From Thermodesulfobacteriota bacterium (GTDB taxonomy: Bacteria > Desulfobacterota > Desulfobacteria > Desulfobacterales > JAUWMJ01), in contig JAXHVO010000115.1 of NCBI GenBank assembly GCA_034189135.1, positions 17,488 through 81,487 of the forward strand: a stretch of 64,000 bases of DNA. Direction: 5' to 3'. The notes beneath the pieces were generated by a model. The model searched no databases. It saw only the letters and a list, made by a program, of their open reading frames with translations, and was not told the DNA's origin. Both the position numbers and the translations under genes were made by a program. Shown here in pieces: positions 1 through 9,000 of this stretch; position 1 is the first letter of the stretch, and the number at the start of each line of letters is the position of its first letter.

Positions 1-3000
1 TACTGGGATCTTGGCGACGGTCGTAAAGCCAGAGGCAGAAAAGTCAGCCATGTTTACCGCAAACCAGGCTTGTACACCGCCAGTCTGCGGGTGGAAGATA
101 ACTCCGGCAGTTTGTGCAACTTTGCCACAGACCAGTGCAAGGTTTTTGTCAATGCTTCTCCGGAAAGCAATGCCGGTGAGGATCGGGTCGCTTCAGTGGC
201 TGAACCGGTCCACTTCAGCGGTGTGGACAGCAGAGATACAGATGGCAAAATTGTTTCATATGATTGGAATTTAGGCGATGGGACTAAAAAAAGTGGTGTT
301 AATATCACCCATGCGTTTCTAAAACCAGGCCTTTACAGGGTGAGACTCACTGTCACGGATGATTCAAATGCTAAAAATAAAACAGCAACAGACACCTTAA
401 CGGTTAGGGTAAACGATCCACCAATTGCCCGCGCAGGAAAGGACCGTAACGCTTCTGCTGGAGAAACCATTCGTTTTAATGCATCAGAGTCGGTGGATAA
501 GGACGGCAAGTTAATCGAATTTTTATGGGATTTTGGTGATGGTACCAAGCAAAAAACAGATGGCAAAATAAAAACCATCACGCACAGCTATTTAGGCCCC
601 GGGAAATACATGGTCACATTAACCGTGAGGGACGATTCCGGGTCCAGGGCTGATACCGGTCAGGATACCGTTTTGGTTAATATTAACCATCCACCCGTGG
701 CTGTGGCCGGTCCTGATCAGCAGGTTAAAGCCAGAGAAGTGACGTTCGATGCTTCCGGCTCCCATGATCCTGATGGTGAACTTATTAAATATTTATGGGA
801 TTTTGGAGACGGAAAGACAGGAAAAGGCGTTTCAGTTCGCCATACGTATCGAAATCCAGGCAAATACGCCGTGGGGCTGACCGTGGTAGACGATTCGAAG
901 ACATCCACCAGCCGAGCCTCTGACGAAATGACAGTCACAGTAAATCATCTGCCAATAGCCGATGCCGGCAGAGATCGGGTGGGTATGACCGGACAGGTGT
1001 TTACATTCGACGGCAGCGCTTCGGTGGATCCGGATGGTGCGGTTATTAAATATGTATGGGACTTCGGCGATGGTGCCATTAATGAAGGCATCCAAGTCAC
1101 TCACAGCTACTCTAGCCCGGGGAAATACAACGTACTATTGACCGTTTACGATAATTTTAAAAAAGAGGGCGGGGTCGGATTTGATGAAACCGTGATAACC
1201 ATAAACCGGCCCCCTGTGGCGGTTGCCGGCGATGATCTTCACATCGCACCTGGTGAAAAAGTTTTGTTTGATGGAAGCCGGTCATACGATCCCGACGGAA
1301 AAATTGTTTCTTATCAATGGGACTTCAGCGATAAAATAGAGACTGGTAAATCAACCAAAGCATTTCAGTCCGCCAAAGTTCGGCGCAGTTTTGATACATC
1401 AGGGACATACAGTGCCATTTTAACGGTCGTTGATAATTGCCGTGTGGAAAATTCGACCTCACAGGATAAAGTATCTATAAAGATCAACCACCGTCCCCGG
1501 GCAAATGCCGGGAAAAACATTCATACGCCTGAAAGAACCGTTTTACTGGACGGATCAGCCTCCAGTGATGCAGATGGTGATCCTTTGACTTATATCTGGA
1601 ATTTTGGCGATGGAACACCGTTGCGGGAAGGTGCAAGGATTTTTCATACTTTTGCCAAGGGAGGAAATTATCCGGTTATTCTGACTGTTGACGACGGAAC
1701 CGGATTGTCTAACGCTCGATCCACCTCCTCTATTTCTGTTAAAGTGAACGACGCGCCTGTGGCAAACGCAGGTGAAAACAGGAAGGCATGCGCCGGAAAA
1801 GTCGTCATTTTTGATGGTAGTTCTTCAATAGATCCTGAAGGCGGTCTTATGAAATACCACTGGGACTTTGGAGACGGATCGACCGCCGAAGGGGTTAATC
1901 CAACCAAGACATACGATAGGGGCGGAGTTTATCTGGTCACCCTGACAGTCACAGATGATTCCGGATTGAAAGAGGGGAGTACAGGCAGAGATCAAATAGT
2001 GGTTACGGTGGTTGAATCACCGGTGGCCGAAGCAGGACCCGATCAAACCGCATGTGCTGGCTTTCCCATTCGATTTAACGGTACTAAATCAAAGGATGTT
2101 GATGGCCTGGTAAACAGTTTTCTATGGGATTTCGGCGACGGCGCTGTGGGCGGCGGTGCCAATCCGACCCATGTTTATGCCGAGGCAGGTACATACAAGG
2201 TGAGGCTGACCATCACCGGCGATCGCATAGGTGATTGCAATAATACGGATAGCGATGAGATGATGGTGGTGATTCATGAAGCCCCGGTGGCTGAATTTAC
2301 ATGCCCGGCATCTGCCCCGGTGGGAAGGCCGATAACCCTTGATGCCCAGCAGTCAACAGTCCGCAGCGGAAATGTTATACAATACCACTGGGATTTTGGA
2401 GATAGAACTCACGGGGAAGGCGAGAAGGCAGAACATATCTATACGGAATACGGGTACTATGTTGTCAAACTAACGGTAACTGCCGATACTGAAACGGATT
2501 GTAACCAAACGACCAAACAAAAAACAATAAGCATTAATGCACCACCGGTTGCAGAGGCGATTTCGGACGGGTTGGAACGACCGGAAAAAAATGACCGTTT
2601 GGTAGGGGTGAATCAAATTGTCACTTTTAACGGTTCTTCCTCTCGCGATCCCGACGGTGTCATCGCTGATTTTGATTGGGATTTCGGTGATGGGAATAGG
2701 GACAGAGGCGTGCTGGTCAGACATCAATATAAAAAGGGAGGCAGCTATAAAGTGGTTTTACGCGTTACCGACAATACCAAGATGCCCAATAAAAGCTCAA
2801 CCGACACTCTGACTATCTCTGTAAATGAGACACCCCTGCCGGTTATAAAAACAAAAAAAATGCTTTGTGCGGGGGAAGAGGTATTGCTGAGTGCAAGTGG
2901 TTCTTATGATCCTGACGGTGAGATTGCCGGCTACACCTGGCATTTTGGTGATATGAGTCCTCCTCAACCGGGAAAAGAAGTCAGGCACACTTACCCTCTT

Positions 3001-3624
3001 CCGGGAAATTATACGGCAACCTTGGAGGTGGATGACGGCAGCTCCGTGAGAAACAGTCTGGCACAAACATCGGTGATTATTAAGGTCAATGAGCCTCCGG
3101 TTGCCAATGCTGGATTAGACCAAATCGTGTCGCCCGGTGAAAAGGTCTTATTTAACGGATCAGCAACCAAGGACCGTGACGGCTACATCAAGTCGTATCG
3201 CTGGGATTTTGGTGACGGAAGCACAGCCAAAGGGGCAAAACCAACCCATAGGTATAAAAATCCTGGTAAATACCGGGTAAAACTTGTTGCCATGGATAAT
3301 TCCGAAACCAATTGCAACACGTCTGAAGATATCGTAAATATTCGGGTAAACGCTCCGCCAGTGGCTGTCATTAAGAGCGGGCTTGAAAAAGTTTCCCATG
3401 GAGTATATAATGCAATTGTTTTTGATGCCACCGGATCATACGATCTGGATAACGATCCGTTAACTTATTCCTGGAAATTCGGCGATGGTCAGAGCGCTCA
3501 AGGGCCAAAGGTCACCCATCGTTTTAAAAAACCAGGGAAATACACGGTTAAATTAAGCGTTGATGACGGTTCAAGACTCAAATCAAGTGTGAATCATGAT
3601 GAAGTTGTCATTAAAGTTAAATAA
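1..3624 (+). CDS. PKD-repeat surface/secreted protein, N-terminus outside window
   Basis: The frame is open from base 1, so the start and any signal peptide lie to the left. The visible 1,207 residues are fourteen consecutive PKD (Ig-like beta-sandwich) repeats of about 85 residues; the first is partial. Each has a WDFGDG-type core and a downstream H-x-Y-x-x-x-G-x-Y-x-V-x-L-T-V tail. Cores of repeats 6 (WDFSDK), 10 (WDFGDR) and 12 (WHFGDM) are degenerate. Repeats 9 and 10 each carry one Cys near their start (ACAG, TCPA) and one near their end (GDCNN, TDCNQ), which could form intra-domain disulfides in an exported protein. The protein ends directly after the last repeat, with no membrane anchor or sorting tail. 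PKD arrays usually act in extracellular adhesion or polysaccharide/protein binding; the ligand cannot be told. The family assignment is secure, the role is inferred. Confidence 0.93.
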   Translation, partial: YWDLGDGRKARGRKVSHVYRKPGLYTASLRVEDNSGSLCNFATDQCKVFVNASPESNAGEDRVASVAEPVHFSGVDSRDTDGKIVSYDWNLGDGTKKSGVNITHAFLKPGLYRVRLTVTDDSNAKNKTATDTLTVRVNDPPIARAGKDRNASAGETIRFNASESVDKDGKLIEFLWDFGDGTKQKTDGKIKTITHSYLGPGKYMVTLTVRDDSGSRADTGQDTVLVNINHPPVAVAGPDQQVKAREVTFDASGSHDPDGELIKYLWDFGDGKTGKGVSVRHTYRNPGKYAVGLTVVDDSKTSTSRASDEMTVTVNHLPIADAGRDRVGMTGQVFTFDGSASVDPDGAVIKYVWDFGDGAINEGIQVTHSYSSPGKYNVLLTVYDNFKKEGGVGFDETVITINRPPVAVAGDDLHIAPGEKVLFDGSRSYDPDGKIVSYQWDFSDKIETGKSTKAFQSAKVRRSFDTSGTYSAILTVVDNCRVENSTSQDKVSIKINHRPRANAGKNIHTPERTVLLDGSASSDADGDPLTYIWNFGDGTPLREGARIFHTFAKGGNYPVILTVDDGTGLSNARSTSSISVKVNDAPVANAGENRKACAGKVVIFDGSSSIDPEGGLMKYHWDFGDGSTAEGVNPTKTYDRGGVYLVTLTVTDDSGLKEGSTGRDQIVVTVVESPVAEAGPDQTACAGFPIRFNGTKSKDVDGLVNSFLWDFGDGAVGGGANPTHVYAEAGTYKVRLTITGDRIGDCNNTDSDEMMVVIHEAPVAEFTCPASAPVGRPITLDAQQSTVRSGNVIQYHWDFGDRTHGEGEKAEHIYTEYGYYVVKLTVTADTETDCNQTTKQKTISINAPPVAEAISDGLERPEKNDRLVGVNQIVTFNGSSSRDPDGVIADFDWDFGDGNRDRGVLVRHQYKKGGSYKVVLRVTDNTKMPNKSSTDTLTISVNETPLPVIKTKKMLCAGEEVLLSASGSYDPDGEIAGYTWHFGDMSPPQPGKEVRHTYPLPGNYTATLEVDDGSSVRNSLAQTSVIIKVNEPPVANAGLDQIVSPGEKVLFNGSATKDRDGYIKSYRWDFGDGSTAKGAKPTHRYKNPGKYRVKLVAMDNSETNCNTSEDIVNIRVNAPPVAVIKSGLEKVSHGVYNAIVFDATGSYDLDNDPLTYSWKFGDGQSAQGPKVTHRFKKPGKYTVKLSVDDGSRLKSSVNHDEVVIKVK

Positions 3625-3799
3625 GGGGAGTCAGCGAGCCGTTGGCGACTTGTAAATAGAAAACAGAAATCCGTAGTGAATGAAACGGGATTACAACTTG
3701 AGTGTATAGCAAAATGTTCGATTCAGTTTCACCAAAACGATACCTAGACAAATGTTCGACGTTTAATGAACGCGTTACTCCATAGTATGAAAGGATATC

Positions 3800-4738
3800 A
3801 TGTATATACGATTCTGGGGAGTACGAGGGTCCATAGCAACTCCCCTTACAAACGCCGAGCTGGAAAAAAAAATTAAAACAGCGGTGAAACTGGCCATAAA
3901 AGCAGGTATTACTGACACCGTGCAAGTGCCAGATTTTTTACAAAAATTGCCCCTGCATATCCGCAGGACAGTTGGAGGGGACACGGCCTGTGTGGAGATA
4001 CAGGCTGGAGGTAAAATCCTTATTCTTGATGCGGGCACAGGCTTTCGTCGTCTGGGTTTGGACCTGATCAAAAGATCCGGGGGAAATCCAATTGAAGCTC
4101 ATATTTTAATGACACACACTCACTGGGATCATATCAGTGGAATTCCTTTCTTTGTTCCGGCTTTTTCCGCTAAAAATAATCTTACTTTTTACAGTCCGTT
4201 TCCAGGACTTAAAGAGCGCCTTGCAAGGCAGCAAAATTTTGAGTACTTTCCAGCACCATTATCGCAAACTTTTCAATTCGTTCGCTTGAATGAGAATGCG
4301 TCATTTCATATAGGTGATATTAAAATTGAAAATATCCCCCTTATCCATCCCGGAGGAATTTACAGCTATCGAATTACTCATGGTAATAAAACGATCGTAT
4401 ACGCCACAGATTCCGAGTATAAAAAACTATCCCCCAATGCACTTAAACCTTTTACTGATTTTTTCCATGGTACAGACATACTGATATTTGATGCCCAGTA
4501 TACAATGCTGGAAAATGTTGAAAAGGAAGACTGGGGCCACAGTAATGTATTTACAGGGATAGACATGGCTATTGAAGCTGAAGTGAAAAAACTTGTATTC
4601 ATCCACCATGAACCCGGCTATAATGATGAGAAATTATATAAAATATTTTTAAAAGCAAAAGAGTATGTTGATATTAATCAGCCCAAAGTACCTCTTAAGC
4701 TCATACTCGCCTCCGAAGGGCTAAGCATGACTGTATAG
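3800..4738 (+). CDS. MBL-fold metallo-hydrolase
   Basis: 312 residues with the metallo-beta-lactamase metal-binding motif HTHWDH near residue 110, a second His in IHPGG, an Asp in ATDSE and a late His pair in IHHEP, so all expected metal ligands of the fold are present. The N-terminus (IRFWGVRGS) is typical of the RNase Z/PhnP-like branch that includes cyclic-nucleotide phosphodiesterase-like enzymes. ATG preceded by GAAAGGA with suitable spacing. No signal peptide, so cytoplasmic. It is followed by a STAS protein and an RsbW-like kinase in the same direction; association with that switch is inference. Substrate unknown: it may be a phosphodiester, a cyclic nucleotide or something else. Confidence 0.85.
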   Translation: MYIRFWGVRGSIATPLTNAELEKKIKTAVKLAIKAGITDTVQVPDFLQKLPLHIRRTVGGDTACVEIQAGGKILILDAGTGFRRLGLDLIKRSGGNPIEAHILMTHTHWDHISGIPFFVPAFSAKNNLTFYSPFPGLKERLARQQNFEYFPAPLSQTFQFVRLNENASFHIGDIKIENIPLIHPGGIYSYRITHGNKTIVYATDSEYKKLSPNALKPFTDFFHGTDILIFDAQYTMLENVEKEDWGHSNVFTGIDMAIEAEVKKLVFIHHEPGYNDEKLYKIFLKAKEYVDINQPKVPLKLILASEGLSMTV

Positions 4739-4878
4739 GGATTCGAGCCAAAATAAATACACCAGTTTATTTGACCAATTGGGATCAATGGCTAAAATGC
4801 TTCAGTCGTTACATGGTTCATTGAGAAAAATGTAAACGGTTACCGGGCTTTTGACTTTTGGGTGACGAAAGGAAAAAG

Positions 4879-5220
4879 ATGAAAATAGAAGAGACCTTAC
4901 AACAGGATGTATCGTGCATTAACCTTAATGGACGATTTGATGCCAACACCAGCGATGCGGTGGAAAATTTTATACGGGAAAGAATCGAAAAAGGTCGCAG
5001 CCAGTTTGTATTGAATATGAAAAATGTATCGTTTATATCCAGTGCCGGTTTACGCGTTGTTATTATCATTGCTAGGGAACTGAGAAATGAATATCAGGGA
5101 GATTTGCATATCGCAGCGCTTCAGCCTTCTGTGAACAGAGTGTTTGAGATATCCGGGCTAAATAATATCCTTAAAATGTTTGACGATGAACAGGCAGCGG
5201 GCGAAGCTTTTTCCAAATAG
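4879..5220 (+). CDS. STAS-domain anti-anti-sigma factor
   Basis: 113-residue single STAS domain (SpoIIAA/RsbV type). The region around residues 50-60, VSFISSAGLRV, contains the conserved Ser that the partner kinase phosphorylates, in the usual SSAGLR context. The ATG at 4879 is chosen because AAAGGAAA lies 6-10 bases upstream; a TTG at 4858 would add seven residues with no domain meaning. The next gene is an RsbW-like ATPase 39 bases downstream, so the two probably form a partner-switching pair controlling a sigma factor or another effector. No sigma gene lies beside them. Family assignment is firm; the target is unknown. Confidence 0.88.
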   Translation: MKIEETLQQDVSCINLNGRFDANTSDAVENFIRERIEKGRSQFVLNMKNVSFISSAGLRVVIIIARELRNEYQGDLHIAALQPSVNRVFEISGLNNILKMFDDEQAAGEAFSK

Positions 5221-5259
5221 ACCGGGCGTTAATAAACATAAGCGATTTTGTGAGGAAAC

Positions 5260-5694
5260 ATGAAACAGACATATGACTTTCCGGCTGATACTGCTGTTTT
5301 GGAAAAAATAGGCAAGCTGGCAACCGATGCGGGAGGTAATGCCGGGTTTGATGATATTGAAATCGGAGATATCCAGCTTGCTCTTGATGAAGTTTGTACC
5401 AATACGATTATTCACGGACTTAAAAGCGATCCATCCAGAACCTTCCAAATGGTACTTCAGTGGGATCCCGGTGCAATCGAGATCCAGATTCATGAATCCG
5501 GGGAGCCTTTTGATCCACTGGATTTTGACGATCCGAATCTGGAAAATATTATGGAACAGCAGACCGAGGGTGGCCTGGGACTCTATTTCCTGCGGGAACT
5601 TATGGATGAAGCGGACTTTCGGGTTGGACAGGATGGAACAAAAACATGGCGCATTGTAAAAAAGAAAGCTTCTCCGAAAAATCAAATACTGTAG
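5260..5694 (+). CDS. RsbW-like serine kinase / anti-sigma factor (HATPase_c)
   Basis: 144 residues, a compact GHKL ATPase. The N box is seen in DEVCTNTIIHG and the G2 box in GGLGLYFLRELMD, as in SpoIIAB/RsbW anti-sigma kinases. ATG with GAGGAA six bases upstream. It lies directly downstream of the STAS antagonist, which it would phosphorylate in the standard model. No histidine phospho-acceptor domain is present, so it is not a two-component kinase. It could control a distant sigma factor or a non-sigma effector such as a phosphatase; the sequence does not say which. Confidence 0.88.
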   Translation: MKQTYDFPADTAVLEKIGKLATDAGGNAGFDDIEIGDIQLALDEVCTNTIIHGLKSDPSRTFQMVLQWDPGAIEIQIHESGEPFDPLDFDDPNLENIMEQQTEGGLGLYFLRELMDEADFRVGQDGTKTWRIVKKKASPKNQIL

Positions 5695-5876
5695 CCTAGA
5701 AATATTTAGTTGCACTCCTCATCAAACATCCCCACATGACCTGACGATTATTATTCCAAGCGGATCCGAAGATGAAATGCTTTCTGGTCGGTTAATTAAA
5801 ACAGATACTCAAGATTGGTAGTTTATACTGTTTCTAAAAATATATTCCGTTTTTAACGATGAAAAACTCGTATATA

Positions 5877-5984
5877 AGAAATCGTAAAGAAAGAACCAGA
5901 TATCTTTATTATAATTAATTTCGGTATGACAACGACTACAATCAATTAGCCATATTGCGCTTAAGTTCTTTCTTAACGATTTCT
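5877..5984. repeat. 108-bp element bounded by 20-bp inverted repeats
   Basis: Bases 5877-5896 and 5965-5984 are reverse complements with one mismatch out of 20, separated by 68 bases. Similarity continues a few bases outward with small gaps. No ORF lies inside. It could be a small MITE-like insertion or a large RNA/DNA hairpin between two transcription units. Confidence 0.55.
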
Positions 5985-6078
5985 AATACACTCAGACAGT
6001 TTCCTCATTTAAAACGGAACATATTTTTGAGAATTACTATAAAGACGAATGCACTCCGAATTTTAGGCATGTTTAATC

Positions 6079-6092
6079 TTACATTAATGTAA
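6079..6092. promoter_or_regulatory. Palindromic operator candidate, copy 1
   Basis: Perfect 14-bp palindrome TTACATTAATGTAA. An identical copy lies at 6110-6123, centre-to-centre 31 bp, about three helical turns. Both are roughly 110-140 bp upstream of the predicted sigma-54 start site of glnD, the usual place for an enhancer-binding protein. It does not match the NtrC consensus. Confidence 0.6.
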
Positions 6093-6109
6093 TTAATTGG
6101 GTAAAAAAA

Positions 6110-6123
6110 TTACATTAATGTAA
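6110..6123. promoter_or_regulatory. Palindromic operator candidate, copy 2
   Basis: Second exact copy of TTACATTAATGTAA, on the same helical face as copy 1 given the 31-bp phasing. The binding protein is not recognisable from the motif. Confidence 0.6.
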
Positions 6124-6200
6124 GACAGCAACATTATTCCCAACCTGCATGATTATCATATCCTATTGCTTTAATTAATAAATATTTTTTTTCCCGGTTT

Positions 6201-6216
6201 TGGCATATCCATTGCA
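6201..6216 (+). promoter_or_regulatory. Sigma-54 (-24/-12) promoter of glnD
   Basis: TGGCATATCCATTGCA matches the sigma-54 consensus (TGGCAC-N5-TTGCA) with GG at 6202-6203 and GC at 6214-6215, exactly 12 bp apart. The predicted transcript start is near 6227, about 40 bases before the glnD ATG. Confidence 0.75.
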
Positions 6217-6266
6217 GATAGATACTACATTAAAATATTTTAAAAGGAAAAATTGCATAACAGCAA

Positions 6267-8873
6267 ATGCATTACAAAGCCTCAGTCATATTGAAAGAAA
6301 AAATCGGGCAGTTAATCTCAGATCTTAGGGAAGAAAATACCCTTTCTTTTCTAAAAGGGCATTCGCAAATTTTGGACGAATACTTGCAAACCGGTTTTGC
6401 CACAAGCATGGTCGGCCCAAGCATTGACCTGGCAAAAAATCCGTATGCATTCATTGCTCTTGGAGGATATGGCCGTCAGGAGCAATGTGTTTATTCCGAT
6501 GTCGATCTTCTTTTTCTTTTTAAAGAAAGTGTACCGGTGGAAGCCGAGAGTCTTATCCGTGAAATCGTTTATCCACTGTGGGATATCGGTCTGGATGTCG
6601 GTTATGCCACCCGTTCAATAAAGGAGTGTTTAACCCTTGCTCGAAATGATTTTGCAGTTTTGACATCTTTATTGGATGCGCGTTTTATTTGCGGAATGTC
6701 TCCTTTATATTCAAAGCTAATGCAGCAGCTGAGGAAAAAAATCATCAAAAAAGATCATCAAAAAATCATTGACCGGCTGGTGGAAAGCAGCAATGAACGC
6801 CATATTCGTTTCGGAGACTCTACCTATCGCCTCGAGCCCAACCTGAAGGAAGGACAAGGAGGCTTGAGAGATTATCATACCATACTGTGGCTATCCAGGG
6901 TAGAATTTCAACTCAAACAGCCGAGAGATCTTGAGTATGATGGCCGACTCTCCCATGAAGAGTTTAAGGAGCTCACCGAAGCTCTTTCATTTATCTGGAA
7001 TGTGCGAAATCGGCTCCACTTGTTGGCAGGCAGGAAATGCGATCAACTTCATTTCGAAAATCAGATTTCGCTGGCCGAAAAACTTAAATATAAAATATCA
7101 AACGGGCAGCAACCGGTTGAAAGACTTCTGGGCCGGCTTCATCGCATGATGGATTTTATAAAACAGCAACACCTGATGTTTCTTTACGAACTCGGATATA
7201 GGGCCGGTAGAAAAACCAGAAAGCGACTAGCAAAGGAGTCTAAGGTAAATGGAATAGAAGTTATAAGGGATATGCTGAACTATACTTCCTCAGAAAAAAT
7301 CTTAAGCTCACCTAATCTACTGCTTTTCATATTCGAAGAAAGTATGCGGTTGGAAATCCCTCTGAGTCATGAAGCCAAACGAATGGTAAAGGAATTCGGC
7401 TATCTTGTCGACACCGACTTCAGAACTTCGGTTTTCAATGTTAAAATTTTTGAACGTATTTTATTAACGCCTGCTCCTGCTTTCAATGTTCTAAAAGAAA
7501 TGCTCAGCACCGGCTTTTTGGTCCGCTTTATTCCTGAATTTGATCGGATTGTTAACCGGATCCAGTATGATGAGTATCACCTCTTTCCTGTGGATAAGCA
7601 TTTACTTCGGACCGTGCAGATAGTTAAAAATTTTGCCGCCGGTGGTGATGCCACAGATCCTTTATGTATCGATTTGTATAAAGAACTTAAAAGCAAAAGG
7701 CTTTTGCTGTGGGCGGCTTTGCTTCACGATATCGGAAAGGGGGACCTGACAGCCGATCATTCCAAAAGCGGAGCTGGAATTGCTAAAAAAATACTTTCGG
7801 AGAAAGGATTTAAATCAAAGGACATTGAAACAGTATCCTTTTTAATTGAAAGGCACCTGTTTTTAATTAAAACAGCCACAAGAAGAGATATCCACGACGA
7901 GGAGACATCCATTTTTTGCGCAACAACGGTAAAGGAGATTGATCGCCTGAAAATGCTATATCTTTTGACTGTTGCCGATTCCATGGCAACAGGACCCAAA
8001 GCGTGGAATGACTGGACGCAAACCTTGCTCAGGGATTTTTTTCTTAAGGTGTTAAATGTCCTTGAAAAAGGAGAGTTGGCAAGCCGAAAAGCGGTTAAAG
8101 TCATGGAAATGAAGAAATCTCAGCTTCTCAGTGAGGAATCGCTACCGGAAAGCAAAAAGGATTTGGAAGAACTCTTTAACGTCTTTTCGCCGAGATATCT
8201 TTTGTACGCTGATACAGGGCAGATCACGGAAGATATAAGGCTTTATAAAAGTCTTGGGGAGAAAGAGTTTGTCTGGGACATAACAAAATCAGCCGATGCA
8301 AACACACGGGTGGTCAAAATTTGCGCCAAAGACCGGCCAGGAATCTTTTCAAAGATTTCAGGTGTGTTCACTTTAAACAGCATCGATATTATTGATGCAC
8401 AAATTTTCACCTGGAGAAACCGGATTGCACTGGATATCTTCACTGTCAAACCACCTTTGGAGCAGCTTTTTGAAGATGAACGCTGGAAGCGGGTGGGAAA
8501 AAATCTTCAATCAGCATTGTCAGAAGATCTCGATCTTACAAAGTCCCTTAGCGAAAAAATGGCGGCATACAAATCTTTGAAAACCTTGGGATTTATAAGG
8601 CCGCATCGAATCGTCGTTGATAATGACAGTTCCAGCTTTTTTACCATTGTTGAGGTGTTTGCATATGACTTTCCCGGACTCCTTTTCACTATTACGGATG
8701 CCCTTTTCAGCTGCAAGCTCGATATCTGGGTGGCAAAAATAGCCACCAAGGTGGACCAGGTAGTAGATGTTTTTTATGTCAGGGATTTTGACGGTCAGAA
8801 GGTCGATTCGTCTGACCATGTGGATGAAATAAAAGCAGCCATAGAAAAAAGACTTCCGCCAATAGCTTCATAA
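6267..8873 (+). CDS. glnD: [Protein-PII] uridylyltransferase / UMP-removing enzyme
   Basis: 868 residues, the usual GlnD size, with all domains in order: nucleotidyltransferase with GGYGR at 66-70 and the metal-binding SDVD at 77-80; the PII-uridylyltransferase middle region; an HD domain around residues 450-570 (LLHDIGKG) for UMP removal; and two ACT domains from about 682 and 790 (DRPGIFSKI, DFPGLLFTI) that sense glutamine. It modifies the PII protein encoded downstream at 10354, whose target Tyr51 is present. The ATG at 6267 has only a distant AAAAGGA; a TTG at 6291 is an alternative. Preceded by a sigma-54 promoter and tandem palindromes, and followed by amtB-glnK-glnA, so it heads a nitrogen-assimilation block. 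Confidence 0.96.
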   Translation: MHYKASVILKEKIGQLISDLREENTLSFLKGHSQILDEYLQTGFATSMVGPSIDLAKNPYAFIALGGYGRQEQCVYSDVDLLFLFKESVPVEAESLIREIVYPLWDIGLDVGYATRSIKECLTLARNDFAVLTSLLDARFICGMSPLYSKLMQQLRKKIIKKDHQKIIDRLVESSNERHIRFGDSTYRLEPNLKEGQGGLRDYHTILWLSRVEFQLKQPRDLEYDGRLSHEEFKELTEALSFIWNVRNRLHLLAGRKCDQLHFENQISLAEKLKYKISNGQQPVERLLGRLHRMMDFIKQQHLMFLYELGYRAGRKTRKRLAKESKVNGIEVIRDMLNYTSSEKILSSPNLLLFIFEESMRLEIPLSHEAKRMVKEFGYLVDTDFRTSVFNVKIFERILLTPAPAFNVLKEMLSTGFLVRFIPEFDRIVNRIQYDEYHLFPVDKHLLRTVQIVKNFAAGGDATDPLCIDLYKELKSKRLLLWAALLHDIGKGDLTADHSKSGAGIAKKILSEKGFKSKDIETVSFLIERHLFLIKTATRRDIHDEETSIFCATTVKEIDRLKMLYLLTVADSMATGPKAWNDWTQTLLRDFFLKVLNVLEKGELASRKAVKVMEMKKSQLLSEESLPESKKDLEELFNVFSPRYLLYADTGQITEDIRLYKSLGEKEFVWDITKSADANTRVVKICAKDRPGIFSKISGVFTLNSIDIIDAQIFTWRNRIALDIFTVKPPLEQLFEDERWKRVGKNLQSALSEDLDLTKSLSEKMAAYKSLKTLGFIRPHRIVVDNDSSSFFTIVEVFAYDFPGLLFTITDALFSCKLDIWVAKIATKVDQVVDVFYVRDFDGQKVDSSDHVDEIKAAIEKRLPPIAS

Positions 8874-9000
8874 CAGAAGGCTTACGGAGCACATTCATGA
8901 AAGTAGGGAGAGGGTGGATTGAAGGATAATGTTATTTTTGACACGATGTAAGCGGTAAAATCTATTAAACCTAACAATAAATACGGGAGAAATATCTAAC

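Larger units (their letters stand above)
5695..6266. other. 572-bp intergenic region upstream of glnD
   Basis: AT-rich region with no credible coding sequence. It holds, in order, a near-perfect 20-bp inverted repeat pair (5877-5896 and 5965-5984), two identical 14-bp palindromes (6079-6092, 6110-6123) and a sigma-54 type promoter (6201-6216). These are listed separately. Confidence 0.8.

Noticed and set aside
1..3600. Regular repeats at the left end as a possible CRISPR or DNA satellite
   Set aside because: The 255-bp periodicity is protein-level PKD repetition; DNA units are diverged and coding.
5158..5715. 185-codon minus-strand frame over the RsbW-like gene
   Set aside because: Shadow of the plus-strand gene, which has clear kinase motifs and a ribosome site.
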